From Prauserella aidingensis (lineage in GTDB: Bacteria; Actinomycetota; Actinomycetes; Mycobacteriales; Pseudonocardiaceae), in assembly GCF_024171865.1 (NCBI RefSeq), contig NZ_JAMTCN010000007.1, positions 1-64,000 on the forward strand: a DNA stretch of 64,000 nucleotides. The letters are read 5' to 3'. The translations under genes were made by a program, and so were the position numbers. The first letter of the stretch is position 1. The number at the start of each line of letters is the position of its first letter. Shown here piece by piece: positions 1-21,570 of the stretch. Below the pieces are notes generated by a model. It ran no database searches and was not told the origin of the DNA. It saw nothing but the letters and a program-made list of their open reading frames with translations.

Positions 1-11375
<11,375 letters not shown>

Positions 11376-11379
<4 letters not shown>

Positions 11380-14300
11380 CCGAACCCGCGACGACCGAAC
11401 CGGACAAGCTGCGCGACTACCTGAAGAAGGTCATCGCCGAGCTGCATCGCACCCGTGCGCGGGTGAGGGAACTGGAGGAGGACCGGACCGACCGGGTGGC
11501 CGTGGTCGGCATGGGCTGTCGGTACCCCGGCGGCGTGGACACGCCGGAACAGCTGTGGGACCTGGTCCGCTCGGGCACCGACGCCGTCGGCGGTTTCCCC
11601 ACCGACCGCGGCTGGGACCTCGAGGCGATGCGTGCGGCGGACGGCGTGACCGGCGAAGGTGGATTCCTCCACCACGTCGGCGAGTTCGACGCGGGCTTCT
11701 TCGGCATCTCCCCGCGTGAGGCGCTGGCGATGGATCCGCAGCAGCGGCTGCTGCTGGAGGTGTCGTGGGAGGCGCTGGAACGGTCGGGTATCGACCCGAC
11801 GACGTTGCGCGGCAGCTCGACCGGCACCTTCGTCGGTGCGAGTGGGCAGGACTACAGCCCGCTGGTCGCCGCGTCCGGGGAACCCGTGGAAGGTCACCTC
11901 GCAACCGGCAACGCGGGCTCGGTCGTCTCGGGCCGCGTCGCCTACGCGCTCGGCCTGGAGGGGCCCGCGGTCACCGTCGACACGGCGTGTTCGTCGTCGC
12001 TCGTCGCGCTGCATCTTGCCGTCCGGTCGCTGCGCACGGGCGAGTGCGGACTCGCGCTCGCGGGCGGGGCGACCGTCATGGCCACGCCCGGTGCGTTCCT
12101 GGAGTTCTCGAAGCAGGGCGGCCTCGCACCGGACGGCCGGTGCCGGGCGTTCTCCGAAGACGCCGACGGCACCGGCTGGGCGGAGGGTGCCGGCGTCCTC
12201 GTACTGGAGCGGCTCTCCGACGCCGTGGCCCTCGGTCACCCGGTGCTCGCGGTTCTCGGGGGCACCGCGGTCAACTCCGACGGCGCATCCAACGGGCTCA
12301 CCGCCCCCAACGGTCCCGCCCAGCGGCGCGTGATCCAGCAGGCGCTGGCCGACGCGGGGCTCGAACCCTCCGATGTGGACGCCGTGGAGGCGCACGGCAC
12401 CGGAACCCGGCTGGGAGACCCGATCGAGGCCCAGGCGATTCTGGAGAGCTACGGCCGGGTTCGAGGCGGCCGTGGCCCGCTGCGGCTGGGATCGCTGAAA
12501 TCCAACATCGGCCACAGCCAGGCCGCGTCCGGCGTGGGAGGTGTGATCAAGACCGTGCTCGCGCTGCAGCACGAGCTGCTGCCGCCGACGCTGCACGCCG
12601 AGCGGCCGACGTCGCACGTCGACTGGTCCAGTGGTGATGTCGCACTCCTGACCGAGCCGCAACCGTGGGAGCCGGGGGAGCGGGTGCGCCGGGCGGGGGT
12701 GTCCTCGTTCGGCATCAGCGGGACGAACGCACACGTGATCGTCGAGGAGCCACGACCGTCGCCGGACGCCGACGTCGACGACGTGCCCGAGGGAGGTCGC
12801 GACCGCGGTCTGCCCGACGGTGCCGTGCCGTGGGTGGTCTCCGCGCAGACCCCGGAAGCCCTGCGTGCACAGGTGTCCCGCCTCGCGGCCCGGCTGCGGG
12901 ACGGCGACGCCGGTGACGCCGACGTCGCGTTCTCGCTCGCCACGACACGTGCGCTGTTGCGGCACCGCGCGGTCGTCGTGGGCCGCGGCGCGCTGGAGGC
13001 CTGGGACGGCCGGGAACTCCGCGCCGTCGCGGGCCGCACCGCGTTCCTCTGCAGCGGTCAGGGTGCGCAGCGTGCCGGGATGGGGGTCGCTCTGGCCGCC
13101 GCGATTCCCGCCTTCGCCGCGGTGTGGCACGACGTGCTGGGCCGCTTCCCCGACGACGTACGGCAGGTGCTGGCCGAGGGAGGCCCGGTCGAGCGGACGC
13201 GGTACGCCCAGCCCGGGTTGTTCGCCGTCGCGGTGTCCGTCGCGCGCACGTTGCAGGGCTGGGGTGTGGACCCGGACGTGCTGGTCGGGCACTCGGTCGG
13301 CGAGATCGCCGCGGCACACCTCGCGGGAGTGCTGACGCTGGACGACGCGTGCTCGCTCGTCGTGGCCAGGGGTGCGCTGATGGACGCGCTTCCCGAGACC
13401 GGCACGATGCTCGCCGTCACTGCGTCGGAGGCCGAGGTCGACGGCCTGCTCGGCGACGACGTGTCGCTGGCCGCCGTCAACGGTGCGGACTCGGTGGTGC
13501 TGTCCGGCGACGCGACTGCCGTGCGGGCGGCGGCGGAGGGGTTCCGTGCCAAGGAGCTCGTCGTCAGCCACGCGTTCCACTCCGCGCTCGTCGACCCGGT
13601 ACTCGACGATTTCCGTGCGATCGTGGCTTCCGTCGACCTCCGCAGGCCCGTCACGACCCTGGTGTCCACCGTGACGGGCGGTCCCGTGACGACCGAGGTC
13701 ACCGATCCCGAGTACTGGGTCCGCAACGTGCGGGACACGGTGCGGTACGCCGATGCCGCGCGCCGGCTGCCGGAACTGGGAGTCGGCCGCGCCGTCGAGG
13801 TCGGTCCGGACGCCGTGCTGACGGCCCTGACCCGCACCGGCGAGTTGCCGTGTTTCCCGGCGTTGCGGGCCGGCGCGGACGAGGCGAGCACGCTGGCGGC
13901 GGCGCTCGGTTCGCTGTACGCGTCCGGCGCGGAGGTCGACTGGCAGGCCGCACTCCCGGGGGCGCGGCGGGTTCCCCTGCCCACGTACGCGTTCCAGCGG
14001 CTACGGTACTGGCCGCGACCGGCCGTCGCGCAGGACGAACCGGCGACGAGTGAGGGCCGGGACTCGGACCTGTGGGCCGCCGTTCGTACCGGCGATACCG
14101 GCGCGGTCGCCGACCTCCTCGGCGCCGACGCCGATGCCGTCGCCGCGGTACTTCCCGCGCTCTCGTCGTGGCGTGCGGGGCGCGAGCACCGCGCGCGCCT
14201 CGAGGACGTGCGGTACCGAGCTGTGTGGTCCCCCTTCGAGCCGGGTACGGCGGCCGAGCCCGTCGAGGGCCTGGTGTTGGCACCGGAGGGCGGCGAGGAC

Positions 14301-16499
14301 CACCCGTGGGTCGACGCCGCGGCCCGGCGGCTCGGCAGGCGGATCGTCACGTCCGTTGCGCCGGAGGAAACCCGTCCGGTGCTGTCGTTCCTGCCGATCG
14401 GCGACGATCCGATCGGTGCGACGCTGCGCTTCGTCGCCACCCATCCGGAGTGTCGCGTGTGGACGGCCACCGTCGGGGCGGACCCGGAACTCGCGGCCAT
14501 CGGCCGCACCGCGGCGGTCGAACACCCCCGGACGTGGGCAGGTGCCGTCCGGCTTCCGGAGGAGCCCGACGACCTCACGGTCGACCGGCTCGCGCGGGTC
14601 GTCACCGGCGACCACGGGCAGGACCAGGTTCTCGTCGCGCGCGGCGGCGTCGAGGCCCGGCGCCTCGTCCGCGCGCCGCTGCCGGACACCGTGACTCCGT
14701 GGACTCCCCGGGGCCGGGTACTGGTCACCGAGGACGCCTCCCCACGGGGACGGGCCGTGGTCCGCTGGCTCACCGATCAGGGCGCCACGCCCGTCCTACT
14801 CGGTCCCGGTCCCGTGGCCGATGCGCTCGCCGCAGCCGAACGGGACGGGGAGATCACCGCCGTCGTCCACATCGTCGACGAGGGTGCCCTCGCCCCGCTC
14901 ACCGAACTCGATCCGGACCCCGCTCCGGTCGCCACGGCGCGTGAACTCGACCGGGTGCTGGGGGAGCGGAGCCTCGACGCGTTCGTGCTGTTCTCGTCCG
15001 CAGCCACCACGTGGGGAGCCGTCGGGCAGGGCGCACACGGGCTGACGTGCACGGGCCTGGAGGAGCTCGCACGCGGACGGCGAGAGCGCGGGCTCGCCGG
15101 CACCGCGATCGCCTGGGGCCCGTGGCCGTCGGTCGACGCGGAGTCGGACGCCACCCTGCTGGAACGGGGCCTGCGTCCGATGACGGCCGACACCGCCGTG
15201 TCGGCGATGGCGGCCGCCGTCGCGGCGGGGGAGGACGGCGTCGTCGTCGCCGACGTGGACTGGCCGCGGTTGGTGGAACGCTGGGCCGCGCTGCGACCGC
15301 CGTCGTTCTTCCGCGAGCTGCACGACCCCGGGTCCGCAGTGGACACCGGGGACGGGGATGCGGCACGGGCCTTCCGTGACCGGCTCGGCGCGGTCACAGC
15401 GGCGCAGCGGCCCGCGCTGGTGCTCGACCTGGTGCGTGTGCACGCCGCCGCCGTTCTGGGCCACGCCGGACCAGGCGACGTCGACCCCGACGTGCCGTTC
15501 CTCGAAGCCGGGTTCGACTCGCTCACCGCGATGGACCTGCGCGGACGGCTGCGTGATGTGACCGGTCTCGACCTGCCCGCCACGCTGCTGTTCAACCATC
15601 CGACACCTGCGGACCTCGCGGACCGGCTGAGTTCCGAGTTCGCCGGTGCAGCGCCCATCGAAGGCTCCGGTCCGGGCGTGCTCGCCGAGCTCTACGTGTC
15701 GGCCGTCGCCGACGGCAGGCTCGACGACTTCCTCCCCCTGGTCAACGACATCGCGGGTTTCCGTCCCGTCACGGCCGACCCCGCTGCGCTCGCCCCGCAG
15801 GCTCCGGTACAGCTGAGCAGCGGCGACACGCGCCCGACCCTGGTGTGCGTGGCGGGCATGTCGCCGATCTCCGGTCCGCACGAGTTCGCGAGGATGGCGC
15901 GCGCGATGCGCGACGTGCGTGACGTCGTCGCCCTCCCACTGCCCGGCTTCGTGGCCGGCGAGCTGGTCCCCGCGGAGTCGGCGACGATCCTGGAGTTCCT
16001 CGCGTCGACCGTCGCCGAGCACGTCGAGGGAGACGTCGTCCTCGTGGGTCATTCGGCGGGAGCGATGGCCGCGCACGCGCTGGCGCAACACCTGGAGCAC
16101 CGGGGACGTCCGGCGGCCGGACTGGTCCTGCTCGACCTGTACGCGTGGGAGGACTCCGCGCCGATGATCGAATGGCGCGGAGAACTGGTCGCAGGCGTGC
16201 TCGACCGGCAGGAGACCTACGTCCCGGTGGACGACACCCGGCTGACCGCGTCGTCGGCGTACTACGAACGGTTCCTGGACTGGAAGCCGGCGCCGCTGGA
16301 CACACCCACACTGCTGGTGCGGGCGTCCGAACCACTGGGGGACTGGCCCGACGACACCTGGCGCACGTCCTGGCCGTTCGAGCACACCTGTGTGGACGTC
16401 CCCGGCAACCACTTCACCATGGTCGGCGACCACGCCGCACACGTCGCGGACGCTGTGGAGCGCTGGATCGCCGACCACGTCGAGAAGGAGTTTCGATGA
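11376..16499 (+). CDS. Type I polyketide synthase, final module with inactive KR and thioesterase
   Basis: Last PKS protein (1707 aa, GTG start): adds the final two carbons and releases the chain. An N-terminal helical docking segment (1-37, rich in K/R/E/L) should pair with the tail of the preceding PKS. Then KS (Cys205, His340, His380), AT (Ser640, HAFH 732-735, malonyl-CoA), a KR-like region (about 1110-1300), ACP (Ser1382) and TE. In the KR the glycine-rich NADPH motif is replaced by TEDASPRG (near 1114) and the catalytic Tyr position is His1221, so it should be dead and leave a 3-keto group. The TE has GHSAG (Ser1560), Asp1587 and His1679, with a C-terminal region very like macrolide (erythromycin-type) thioesterases. 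That points to a macrolactone, although hydrolysis to an acid cannot be excluded. Confidence 0.96.
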
Positions 16500-17884
16500 A
16501 CGACGCGCACGCGGTGGTCCTCGGCGGAGGACTGGCGGGAACGTTCGCGGCGGCGGCGCTGGCACCGCACGTCGGCGGGGTCACCGTCGTCGAGCGTGAC
16601 GCGCTTCCCGACGGTCCGCGGCCTCGTCGTGGGGTGCCGCAGGCGCAGCACCTCCATGTGCTCATGTCCGGTGGGGCCAGGGCGATGGACACCCTCCTGC
16701 CCGGTACCACCGACCGGCTGTGCGCACGCGGCGCGCACCGGCACGGCGTGCCGGAGGACGTCGTCACGTTGTCCGCGGACGGGTGGCAACACCGGTTTCC
16801 CGCCACCGAGTACATGCTCACCTGCAGCCGCGACCTCATCGACTGGACCGTGCGAGAGGCCGTGCTGGCGTTGCCCGAGGTCTCGGTCCGGTACGGGCAG
16901 GTCGACGGGCTCGTCGGCACCGCGCAGCGAATCGGCGGTGTCGTGGTGGACGGCGAGACGGTGACGGCGGACCTCGTCGTGGACTGCACCGGCCGAGGCT
17001 CACGCGTCCGGCAGTGGCTCGACCTGCTCGGTGCGGCCGTGCCGGAGGAGGAGGTCGTCGATTCCGGCCTGGCCTACAGCACGCGGGTCTTCGCCGCGCC
17101 GCGCGGCGCCGAGACGGGTTTTCCCGTCGTCAACCTGTTCGCCGACTACCGCAGCGGGGAACCGGGCCGGTCGGCGAGTCTCGTTCCCGTTGAGCACGGT
17201 CGTTGGATCATCAGCCTCACCGGAACCCGTGGTGCCACCCCGCCCGTCGATGCGCAGTGTTTCGCCGAGTACGCGGAGTCCCTGCGCGATCCCCTGATCG
17301 CGCGGCTCATGCGCGCGGCCGAGCCGCTGACCGCGCCCCAGGGCTCACGCAGTGCGGCGAACCGAAGACTCCACTGCGGACGCGACGATTCCTGGCCCGA
17401 GGGGCTCGTCGTCCTGGGGGACGCCCTGGTGGCGTTCAATCCGGTGTACGGCCAGGGGATGAGCACCGCGGCCCGCGGAGCGCTCGCGTTGTCGCGGGTG
17501 CTGGCCGACGGGGCGGGCGCCACTGTGTCGGCGCAGGCCGTCCAGCGCGCCGTGGACGACGTCGTCGAGGCGCCGTGGACGACGGCGACGTCCCAGGACG
17601 TGCGGTACCCCCACTGCCGCACCTCGCTCGTGGATCCCGCCGCGCTTGCCCCCACGGCGGAGGGTGATCGGCTGTCACGGTGGGTCGGAGAGCTGGCCCT
17701 ACGGGATCCGGTGGTCAGCGAGGCGATGACCGAGGTCATCACGGTCAACTCGACCCTGGCGGTGCTGGAGCGTCCCCGGGTCGCGGCCGCGATGACCGGT
17801 GCGGGTGCCCGGCCGCCGCTGCACGAGGCCCCGCTGAGGGAGCCGGAGCTGCGGATCCTGGACGCCGCACCGGTGGCACGCTGA
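16496..17884 (+). CDS. FAD-dependent monooxygenase, polyether-epoxidase-like (MonCI/Lsd18 family)
   Basis: 462-aa group A flavin monooxygenase. N-terminal dinucleotide fold with GGGLAG (10-15), a mid-protein [12 protein letters not shown] segment and a C-terminal GD motif ([19 protein letters not shown]) that binds FAD. From memory of the family, the stretch around [20 protein letters not shown] and the GD region resemble MonCI/Lsd18-type epoxidases of polyether pathways more than other aromatic hydroxylases; an alignment is needed. Its ATG overlaps the PKS stop (ATGA) and GAGAAGGAG lies just upstream, so it is co-expressed with the TE module and probably acts on the polyketide. The visible modules have no DH and so provide no alkene; an epoxidase would need one made upstream. 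Simple hydroxylation is the alternative. Confidence 0.85.
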   Translation: MNDAHAVVLGGGLAGTFAAAALAPHVGGVTVVERDALPDGPRPRRGVPQAQHLHVLMSGGARAMDTLLPGTTDRLCARGAHRHGVPEDVVTLSADGWQHRFPATEYMLTCSRDLIDWTVREAVLALPEVSVRYGQVDGLVGTAQRIGGVVVDGETVTADLVVDCTGRGSRVRQWLDLLGAAVPEEEVVDSGLAYSTRVFAAPRGAETGFPVVNLFADYRSGEPGRSASLVPVEHGRWIISLTGTRGATPPVDAQCFAEYAESLRDPLIARLMRAAEPLTAPQGSRSAANRRLHCGRDDSWPEGLVVLGDALVAFNPVYGQGMSTAARGALALSRVLADGAGATVSAQAVQRAVDDVVEAPWTTATSQDVRYPHCRTSLVDPAALAPTAEGDRLSRWVGELALRDPVVSEAMTEVITVNSTLAVLERPRVAAAMTGAGARPPLHEAPLREPELRILDAAPVAR

Positions 17885-17900
17885 CACCGGTGGCACGCTG
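17868..17900 (+). repeat. 16-bp direct duplication straddling the monooxygenase stop codon
   Basis: CACCGGTGGCACGCTG occurs at 17868-17883 and again at 17885-17900, one base apart, with the stop codon at the junction. It looks like a recent slippage duplication at the 3' end of the gene. Confidence 0.8.
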
Positions 17901-17960
17901 CCGGTGGGTGGGCTGCAGGTGCCCGGTGCCCGGCGTGTCGGCTGCCGCTGCTCCGTTCGA

Positions 17961-17980
17961 GGGTGGGGCAACCCCCACCT
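17961..17980 (+). terminator. Possible terminator after the PKS/monooxygenase operon
   Basis: GGTGGGG (17962-17968) pairs with CCCCACC (17973-17979) around a 4-base loop, about 80 bases after the monooxygenase stop. There is no T-run, as is usual in this DNA. The stem is short, so this is tentative. Confidence 0.35.
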
Positions 17981-18019
17981 GCCCGGGGGTTTACACGGAT
18001 GTCGGACGTCTCGGGCGCG

Positions 18020-18032
18020 CCCTAGCCTAGGG
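18020..18032. promoter_or_regulatory. Palindrome CCCTAG-C-CTAGGG upstream of the ABC exporter
   Basis: Perfect 6-1-6 inverted repeat 32 bases upstream of the preferred ATPase start. The hexamer TAGCCT inside it could be a -10 element, so a bound repressor would block transcription. No dedicated regulator gene is visible nearby. Confidence 0.35.
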
Positions 18033-18064
18033 GCACGATCATGAACTGGAAGGATTCGACGGCT

Positions 18065-18994
18065 ATGCCGATCATCGAAGTGGAAGGCCTCGCCAAGAGC
18101 TACGGCGACCACGTCGCGCTGCGGGATGTGACGTTCTCCGTGGAGGAGGGCGAGATCTTCGGCATTCTGGGCCGCAACGGAGCGGGCAAGACCACCACGG
18201 TCGAGTGCCTCGAAGGCCTGCGACAGGCGGACTCCGGACGGATCAGCGTGCTCGGCATGGACCCGTCCGAGCAGTCGTCCGAGCTGCGTGGGCAACTGGG
18301 AGTGCAGCTGCAGGAGAGCGCCCTGCCCGACAACATGAAGGTCTGGGAGGCGCTGGACCTCTACAGCTCGTTCCACAAGCATCCGGCCGACTGGAACTCG
18401 TTGCTGGATGAGTGGGGGCTGGCGGAGAAGCGTGGCGCCCGGTTCGGCAAGTTGTCGGGCGGGCAGAAGCAGCGGCTGTTCATCGCGCTCGCGCTCGTCG
18501 GGAATCCGCGGGTGGCCATCCTTGACGAGCTGACCACCGGTCTGGACCCGCAGGCACGTCGTGACACGTGGCAGCTGGTGGAGCGTATCCGCGACAAGGG
18601 CGTCACCGTCCTGCTGGTCACGCACTTCATGGACGAGGCGGAGCGCCTGTGCGATCGCGTGGCCGTCTTCCACGACGGCCGGGTCGCCGCTGTCGACAGT
18701 CCCGGGGCGATCGTGGCCGGGCGGGGGAGCGGACAGCGGGTCAGCTTCACCCCGTCCGAACCGGTGGGCGACGACGAGCTGCTCGGGCTGCCGGACGTCA
18801 CCGGTGTCGAACGCAAGGGCGAGCTGATCACCGTGTCCGGCACGGGCGACCTGCTGCAGGTGGTGACCACCGCGCTGGCGCGCAAGGAGGTCGTTCCGAA
18901 GGGACTGCAGGTCCACCAGGCGGGTCTCGAGGACGCGTTCCTCGCACTGACCGGCGCAGCCACCACCGACGAGACCGAGGAGTCCGCCCGATGA
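18065..18994 (+). CDS. ABC-2 type exporter, ATP-binding subunit
   Basis: 309-aa ATPase of a DrrA-like drug exporter that should energise the adjacent permease. Walker A is GRNGAGKTT, signature LSGGQKQRL, Walker B VAILDELTTGLD and the switch histidine is in LLVTHFM. The usual Pro of LDEPTTGLD is Leu here. A C-terminal extension of about 80 residues follows, as in DrrA-type proteins. I choose ATG 18065 because GGAAGGA (18048-18054) is well spaced before it; an in-frame ATG at 18041 would be a leaderless alternative. Placement after the PKS suggests export of, and self-resistance to, the polyketide (inference). Confidence 0.93.
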   Translation: MPIIEVEGLAKSYGDHVALRDVTFSVEEGEIFGILGRNGAGKTTTVECLEGLRQADSGRISVLGMDPSEQSSELRGQLGVQLQESALPDNMKVWEALDLYSSFHKHPADWNSLLDEWGLAEKRGARFGKLSGGQKQRLFIALALVGNPRVAILDELTTGLDPQARRDTWQLVERIRDKGVTVLLVTHFMDEAERLCDRVAVFHDGRVAAVDSPGAIVAGRGSGQRVSFTPSEPVGDDELLGLPDVTGVERKGELITVSGTGDLLQVVTTALARKEVVPKGLQVHQAGLEDAFLALTGAATTDETEESAR

Positions 18995-19734
18995 GCGCCC
19001 TGGGCAAGATGACCTTCACCGAGACCAAACTGATGTTGCGGGACCCCGCCACGGCCATCATGACGCTGGCCTTCCCGCTGTTCCTCATGACGATCTTCGG
19101 GATCATTCCCGGGTTCAGCGAGCCGTACGAGGGTTTCAACGGTGCCGCCGTGATCGACACGTTCATCCCCGGTGTCACGGTGCTGGTGGTGCTGGCCGTA
19201 CTCGGCCTGAGTGTCATGCCGGTCTACCTGGCGACCTACCGGGAGCGCGGAGTGCTGCGCCGGTTGGCCGCCTCACCGGCTTCGCCGACCCTGTTGCTGG
19301 TCGCCCAGATCCTGGTGAACGTCCTGCTCGCGATCGCCGCCGTCGTGCTCCTGATCCTGTTCGCGCGATTCGCCTTCGGCGTCGAGCCGCCCGCGAATCC
19401 GGCCGGGTTCGTACTGGCGTTCGTGTTGAGCACCACCACGGTGCTGTCGTTGGGGCTGCTGATCGGGGCGGTCGTCAAGAGCAGCAAGTCGGCCACCGCC
19501 ATCGGCCTCGCCGTGATGTTCCCGCTGCTGTTCCTCGCCGGGGTGTGGACGCCGGTCGAGCTCCTGCCGGGGGCGCTGTCCACGATCGGCACGGTGACCC
19601 CGATGGGCGCAGCACTGGAGGCGATTCGCGACTCGTGGGGCGGTGCCTTCCCCGACCCGCTCCAGTTGGGCCTCATGGCCGGTTACACGGTGGTCCTCAG
19701 CGCCGTCGCCGCGCGCACGTTCCGCTGGGAGTGA
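18991..19734 (+). CDS. ABC-2 type exporter, membrane subunit
   Basis: 247-aa permease with about six hydrophobic segments, starting MSALGKMTFTETKLMLRDPA; the N-terminal cytoplasmic stretch followed by a first helix is typical of DrrB-like ABC-2 permeases. Its ATG overlaps the ATPase stop (ATGA), so the two form an obligate pair in the cytoplasmic membrane. A strong hairpin directly after the stop closes the unit. The substrate cannot be read from the sequence; the neighbouring PKS makes a polyketide likely. Confidence 0.92.
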   Translation: MSALGKMTFTETKLMLRDPATAIMTLAFPLFLMTIFGIIPGFSEPYEGFNGAAVIDTFIPGVTVLVVLAVLGLSVMPVYLATYRERGVLRRLAASPASPTLLLVAQILVNVLLAIAAVVLLILFARFAFGVEPPANPAGFVLAFVLSTTTVLSLGLLIGAVVKSSKSATAIGLAVMFPLLFLAGVWTPVELLPGALSTIGTVTPMGAALEAIRDSWGGAFPDPLQLGLMAGYTVVLSAVAARTFRWE

Positions 19735-19735
19735 C

Positions 19736-19785
19736 GCGCGGGCTGGGCGGGTGGCGGTCCGGACGGGCCGCCATCCCTCCCGCGC
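19736..19785 (+). terminator. Terminator of the ABC exporter operon
   Basis: Large hairpin beginning one base after the stop codon. Outer arms GCGCGGG (19736-19742) and CCCGCGC (19779-19785) enclose inner arms 19749-19757 and 19768-19776 (9 pairs, one G-T). GC-rich, no U-tract. Confidence 0.7.
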
Positions 19786-19892
19786 CTGCAGGCCCGGCCG
19801 CCGCCGGGAGGGCGCGGTCGGACCGCGTCGCCCAGCGGCCCGCCTGCTCCGCCCCGCCGGCGGTTCGACCTGCCGGGGCGGCCGGGCGGGGC

Positions 19893-19898
19893 TAGCGT
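19893..19898 (+). promoter_or_regulatory. -10 element TAGCGT of a leaderless antiporter gene
   Basis: TAGCGT is separated by 7 bases from ATG 19906, the geometry of actinobacterial leaderless transcripts. No ribosome binding site is visible and no clear -35 is seen. Confidence 0.45.
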
Positions 19899-19905
19899 TG
19901 CCGCC

Positions 19906-21150
19906 ATGGGCGAGGGGCATGCGCTGGTCGCGGACCTGCTGTCGGTGTGGTGGATCGCGCTCGTCGCGGCGTTGGGGCCCGTGCTGGCGCTGATCACCCG
20001 GCGCACGATTCCCGACGTGGTGTGGCTGCTGGTGTTCGGCGCGCTCATCGGCCCGCACGCACTGGGGCTGGCGGCCGAGACCGACGCCGTCGGGTTCCTG
20101 CGCGAGCTGGGGCTCGGGTTCCTCTTCCTGCTGGCCGGGTTCGAGGTGCGGGCCGAGGACCTCCACGGCAGGCAGGGCAGGCACGCGGCGGTGACGTGGC
20201 TCGGGTGTGCGCTCCTCGGCGCGGGCGCCGGCCTGCTGGTGGTGCAGGGTGACATCGAGGTGGCGATCGTGCTCGCGATCGCGTCGACGTCGACCGCGCT
20301 CGGCACGCTGCTGCCGATTCTCAAGGACTCCGGTGCGCTGGCGACGCCGCTGGGCAGGGCGGTGATGACGCACGGCGCGTACGGCGAGTTGTTGCCGATC
20401 GTGGCGATGTCGGTGCTGCTGTCGACGCGCGCCACCTGGCAGGCGGCCGTGGTACTGCTGGCGTTCGCGGCGGCCGCGGTGGTCGTCGTCGCGCTGCCGG
20501 GTCGCATTCTGCGCCGGGTGCCGCTGCTGGGCCGTGCGGTGATGAGTGCGGCGAACACGACCATGCAGACCACGGCCCGCATCACCGTCCTCGTGCTCGT
20601 GACGTTGATGTTGTTGACGGCCGTGCTGGAACTTGACGTCGCGCTCGGAGCGTTCTCCGCTGGCCTGTTGTCGAACGCGATGTTGCGCGCGGTCGCGCCC
20701 GGCCACGCGGAGGAGATCGCGCACAAACTGGAGATCGTGGGGTTCAGTCTGCTCATCCCGGTGTTCTTCGTGACGAGCGGGATGACGATCGACCCGGGCG
20801 CGGTCGCGGCGGAGTGGCCGCTGCTCCTGGCGTTCGTCGTGGTGATCCTCCTGGTGCGCGGGCTGCCCGTGTTCGCGCGCGAGATGTGGACGCCGACCGG
20901 TTCGGACGTCACGGCGACCCGCGACCGCCTGGCCCTCGGCCTCTATGCCGCCACCGGGTTGCCGATCATCGTGGCGGTGACACAGGTGGCCGTGTCGACG
21001 CAGCTGATCACCGCGGCGACGGCGTCGATCATGGTCACCGCCGGTGCCGTCACCGTGCTGGTCTTCCCGATGGCGGCGAGCAGGATCGCCGGGAGCGGGA
21101 GCGGGAGCGGGAGCGGGAGCGGGAGCGGGAGACGGAGCGCAGGGCGGTGA
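19906..21150 (+). CDS. Cation:proton antiporter, Kef/CPA2 type
   Basis: 414-aa integral membrane protein with about 12 hydrophobic segments, starting MGEGHALVADLLSVWWIALV and including LRELGLGFLFLLAGFEVR, a hallmark stretch of CPA2 exchangers (Na+/H+ exchanger fold, Kef-like). It probably exchanges K+ or Na+ for protons and sets internal pH; there is no C-terminal TrkA-N nucleotide domain. The tail is a (Ser-Gly) run encoded by a hexanucleotide repeat. It is separated from the ABC operon by a terminator and is likely its own unit. Confidence 0.9.
   Translation: MGEGHALVADLLSVWWIALVAALGPVLALITRRTIPDVVWLLVFGALIGPHALGLAAETDAVGFLRELGLGFLFLLAGFEVRAEDLHGRQGRHAAVTWLGCALLGAGAGLLVVQGDIEVAIVLAIASTSTALGTLLPILKDSGALATPLGRAVMTHGAYGELLPIVAMSVLLSTRATWQAAVVLLAFAAAAVVVVALPGRILRRVPLLGRAVMSAANTTMQTTARITVLVLVTLMLLTAVLELDVALGAFSAGLLSNAMLRAVAPGHAEEIAHKLEIVGFSLLIPVFFVTSGMTIDPGAVAAEWPLLLAFVVVILLVRGLPVFAREMWTPTGSDVTATRDRLALGLYAATGLPIIVAVTQVAVSTQLITAATASIMVTAGAVTVLVFPMAASRIAGSGSGSGSGSGSGRRSAGR
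21091..21132 (+). repeat. GGGAGC hexanucleotide microsatellite
   Basis: Six exact GGGAGC copies plus a partial one, in frame, coding for alternating Ser and Gly at the antiporter C-terminus. Copy number changes would only lengthen or shorten the tail, so this is a likely strain-variable tract. Confidence 0.9.
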
Positions 21151-21182
21151 GCCGGAGGGGCGGTCGTCGGAGCGGTCCTGAC

Positions 21183-21210
21183 GGCCCGAGGCGTTGTTGC
21201 CGCCTCGGCC
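21183..21210 (+). terminator. Terminator of the antiporter gene
   Basis: GGCCCGAGGCG (21183-21193) pairs with CGCCTCGGCC (21201-21210), one C bulged, loop TTGTTGC. It lies 33 bases after the stop. A second, shorter hairpin (GCCGCC/GGCGGC) follows at 21269-21285. Confidence 0.55.
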
Positions 21211-21321
21211 CGCACGCCGGCGGACGCGGCCGGGTCCGGAATGCCCGTGGTGACCGATTGTGCAGGCTGCCGCCCCTTCGGCGGCTTGACTGTGCCGCAA
21301 CAGCCGTCAAAATCAGCGCCC

Positions 21322-21510
21322 ATGGTCGGAGCCTGTCGCCGTCGCGTGCTGCTCAGTGACCACAGCAAGTACGGCGACGACCAGTTCGCCCGGTTCGCCA
21401 CGCTCGGCGGGGTCGACGTCGTGGTGACCCACGGCGGTCTGGACGAACGGGCCGTCGTCGAACCCCACGAGGCCGCGATCGAGGTGGTGCTCGCACAGGG
21501 TACCCACTGA
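21322..21510 (+). pseudogene. Remnant of a DeoR-family sugar regulator (C-terminal end only)
   Basis: About 60 residues remain: the stretch RRVLLSDHSKYGDDQFARF, then VDVVVTHGGLD and EVVLA, match the end of the sugar-phosphate sensing domain of DeoR/GlpR regulators. The N-terminal HTH and most of the sensor (about 190 residues) are missing and I see no trace of them in 21151-21321. The fragment ends 60 bases before a sugar transporter that the intact protein probably controlled. It is unlikely to be functional. Confidence 0.75.
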
Positions 21511-21570
21511 CCGTCCACGCCGGACCAGAACCAGGCGTCCCCGTATCCTTCAACGAGGAAGGTTTGCGAC

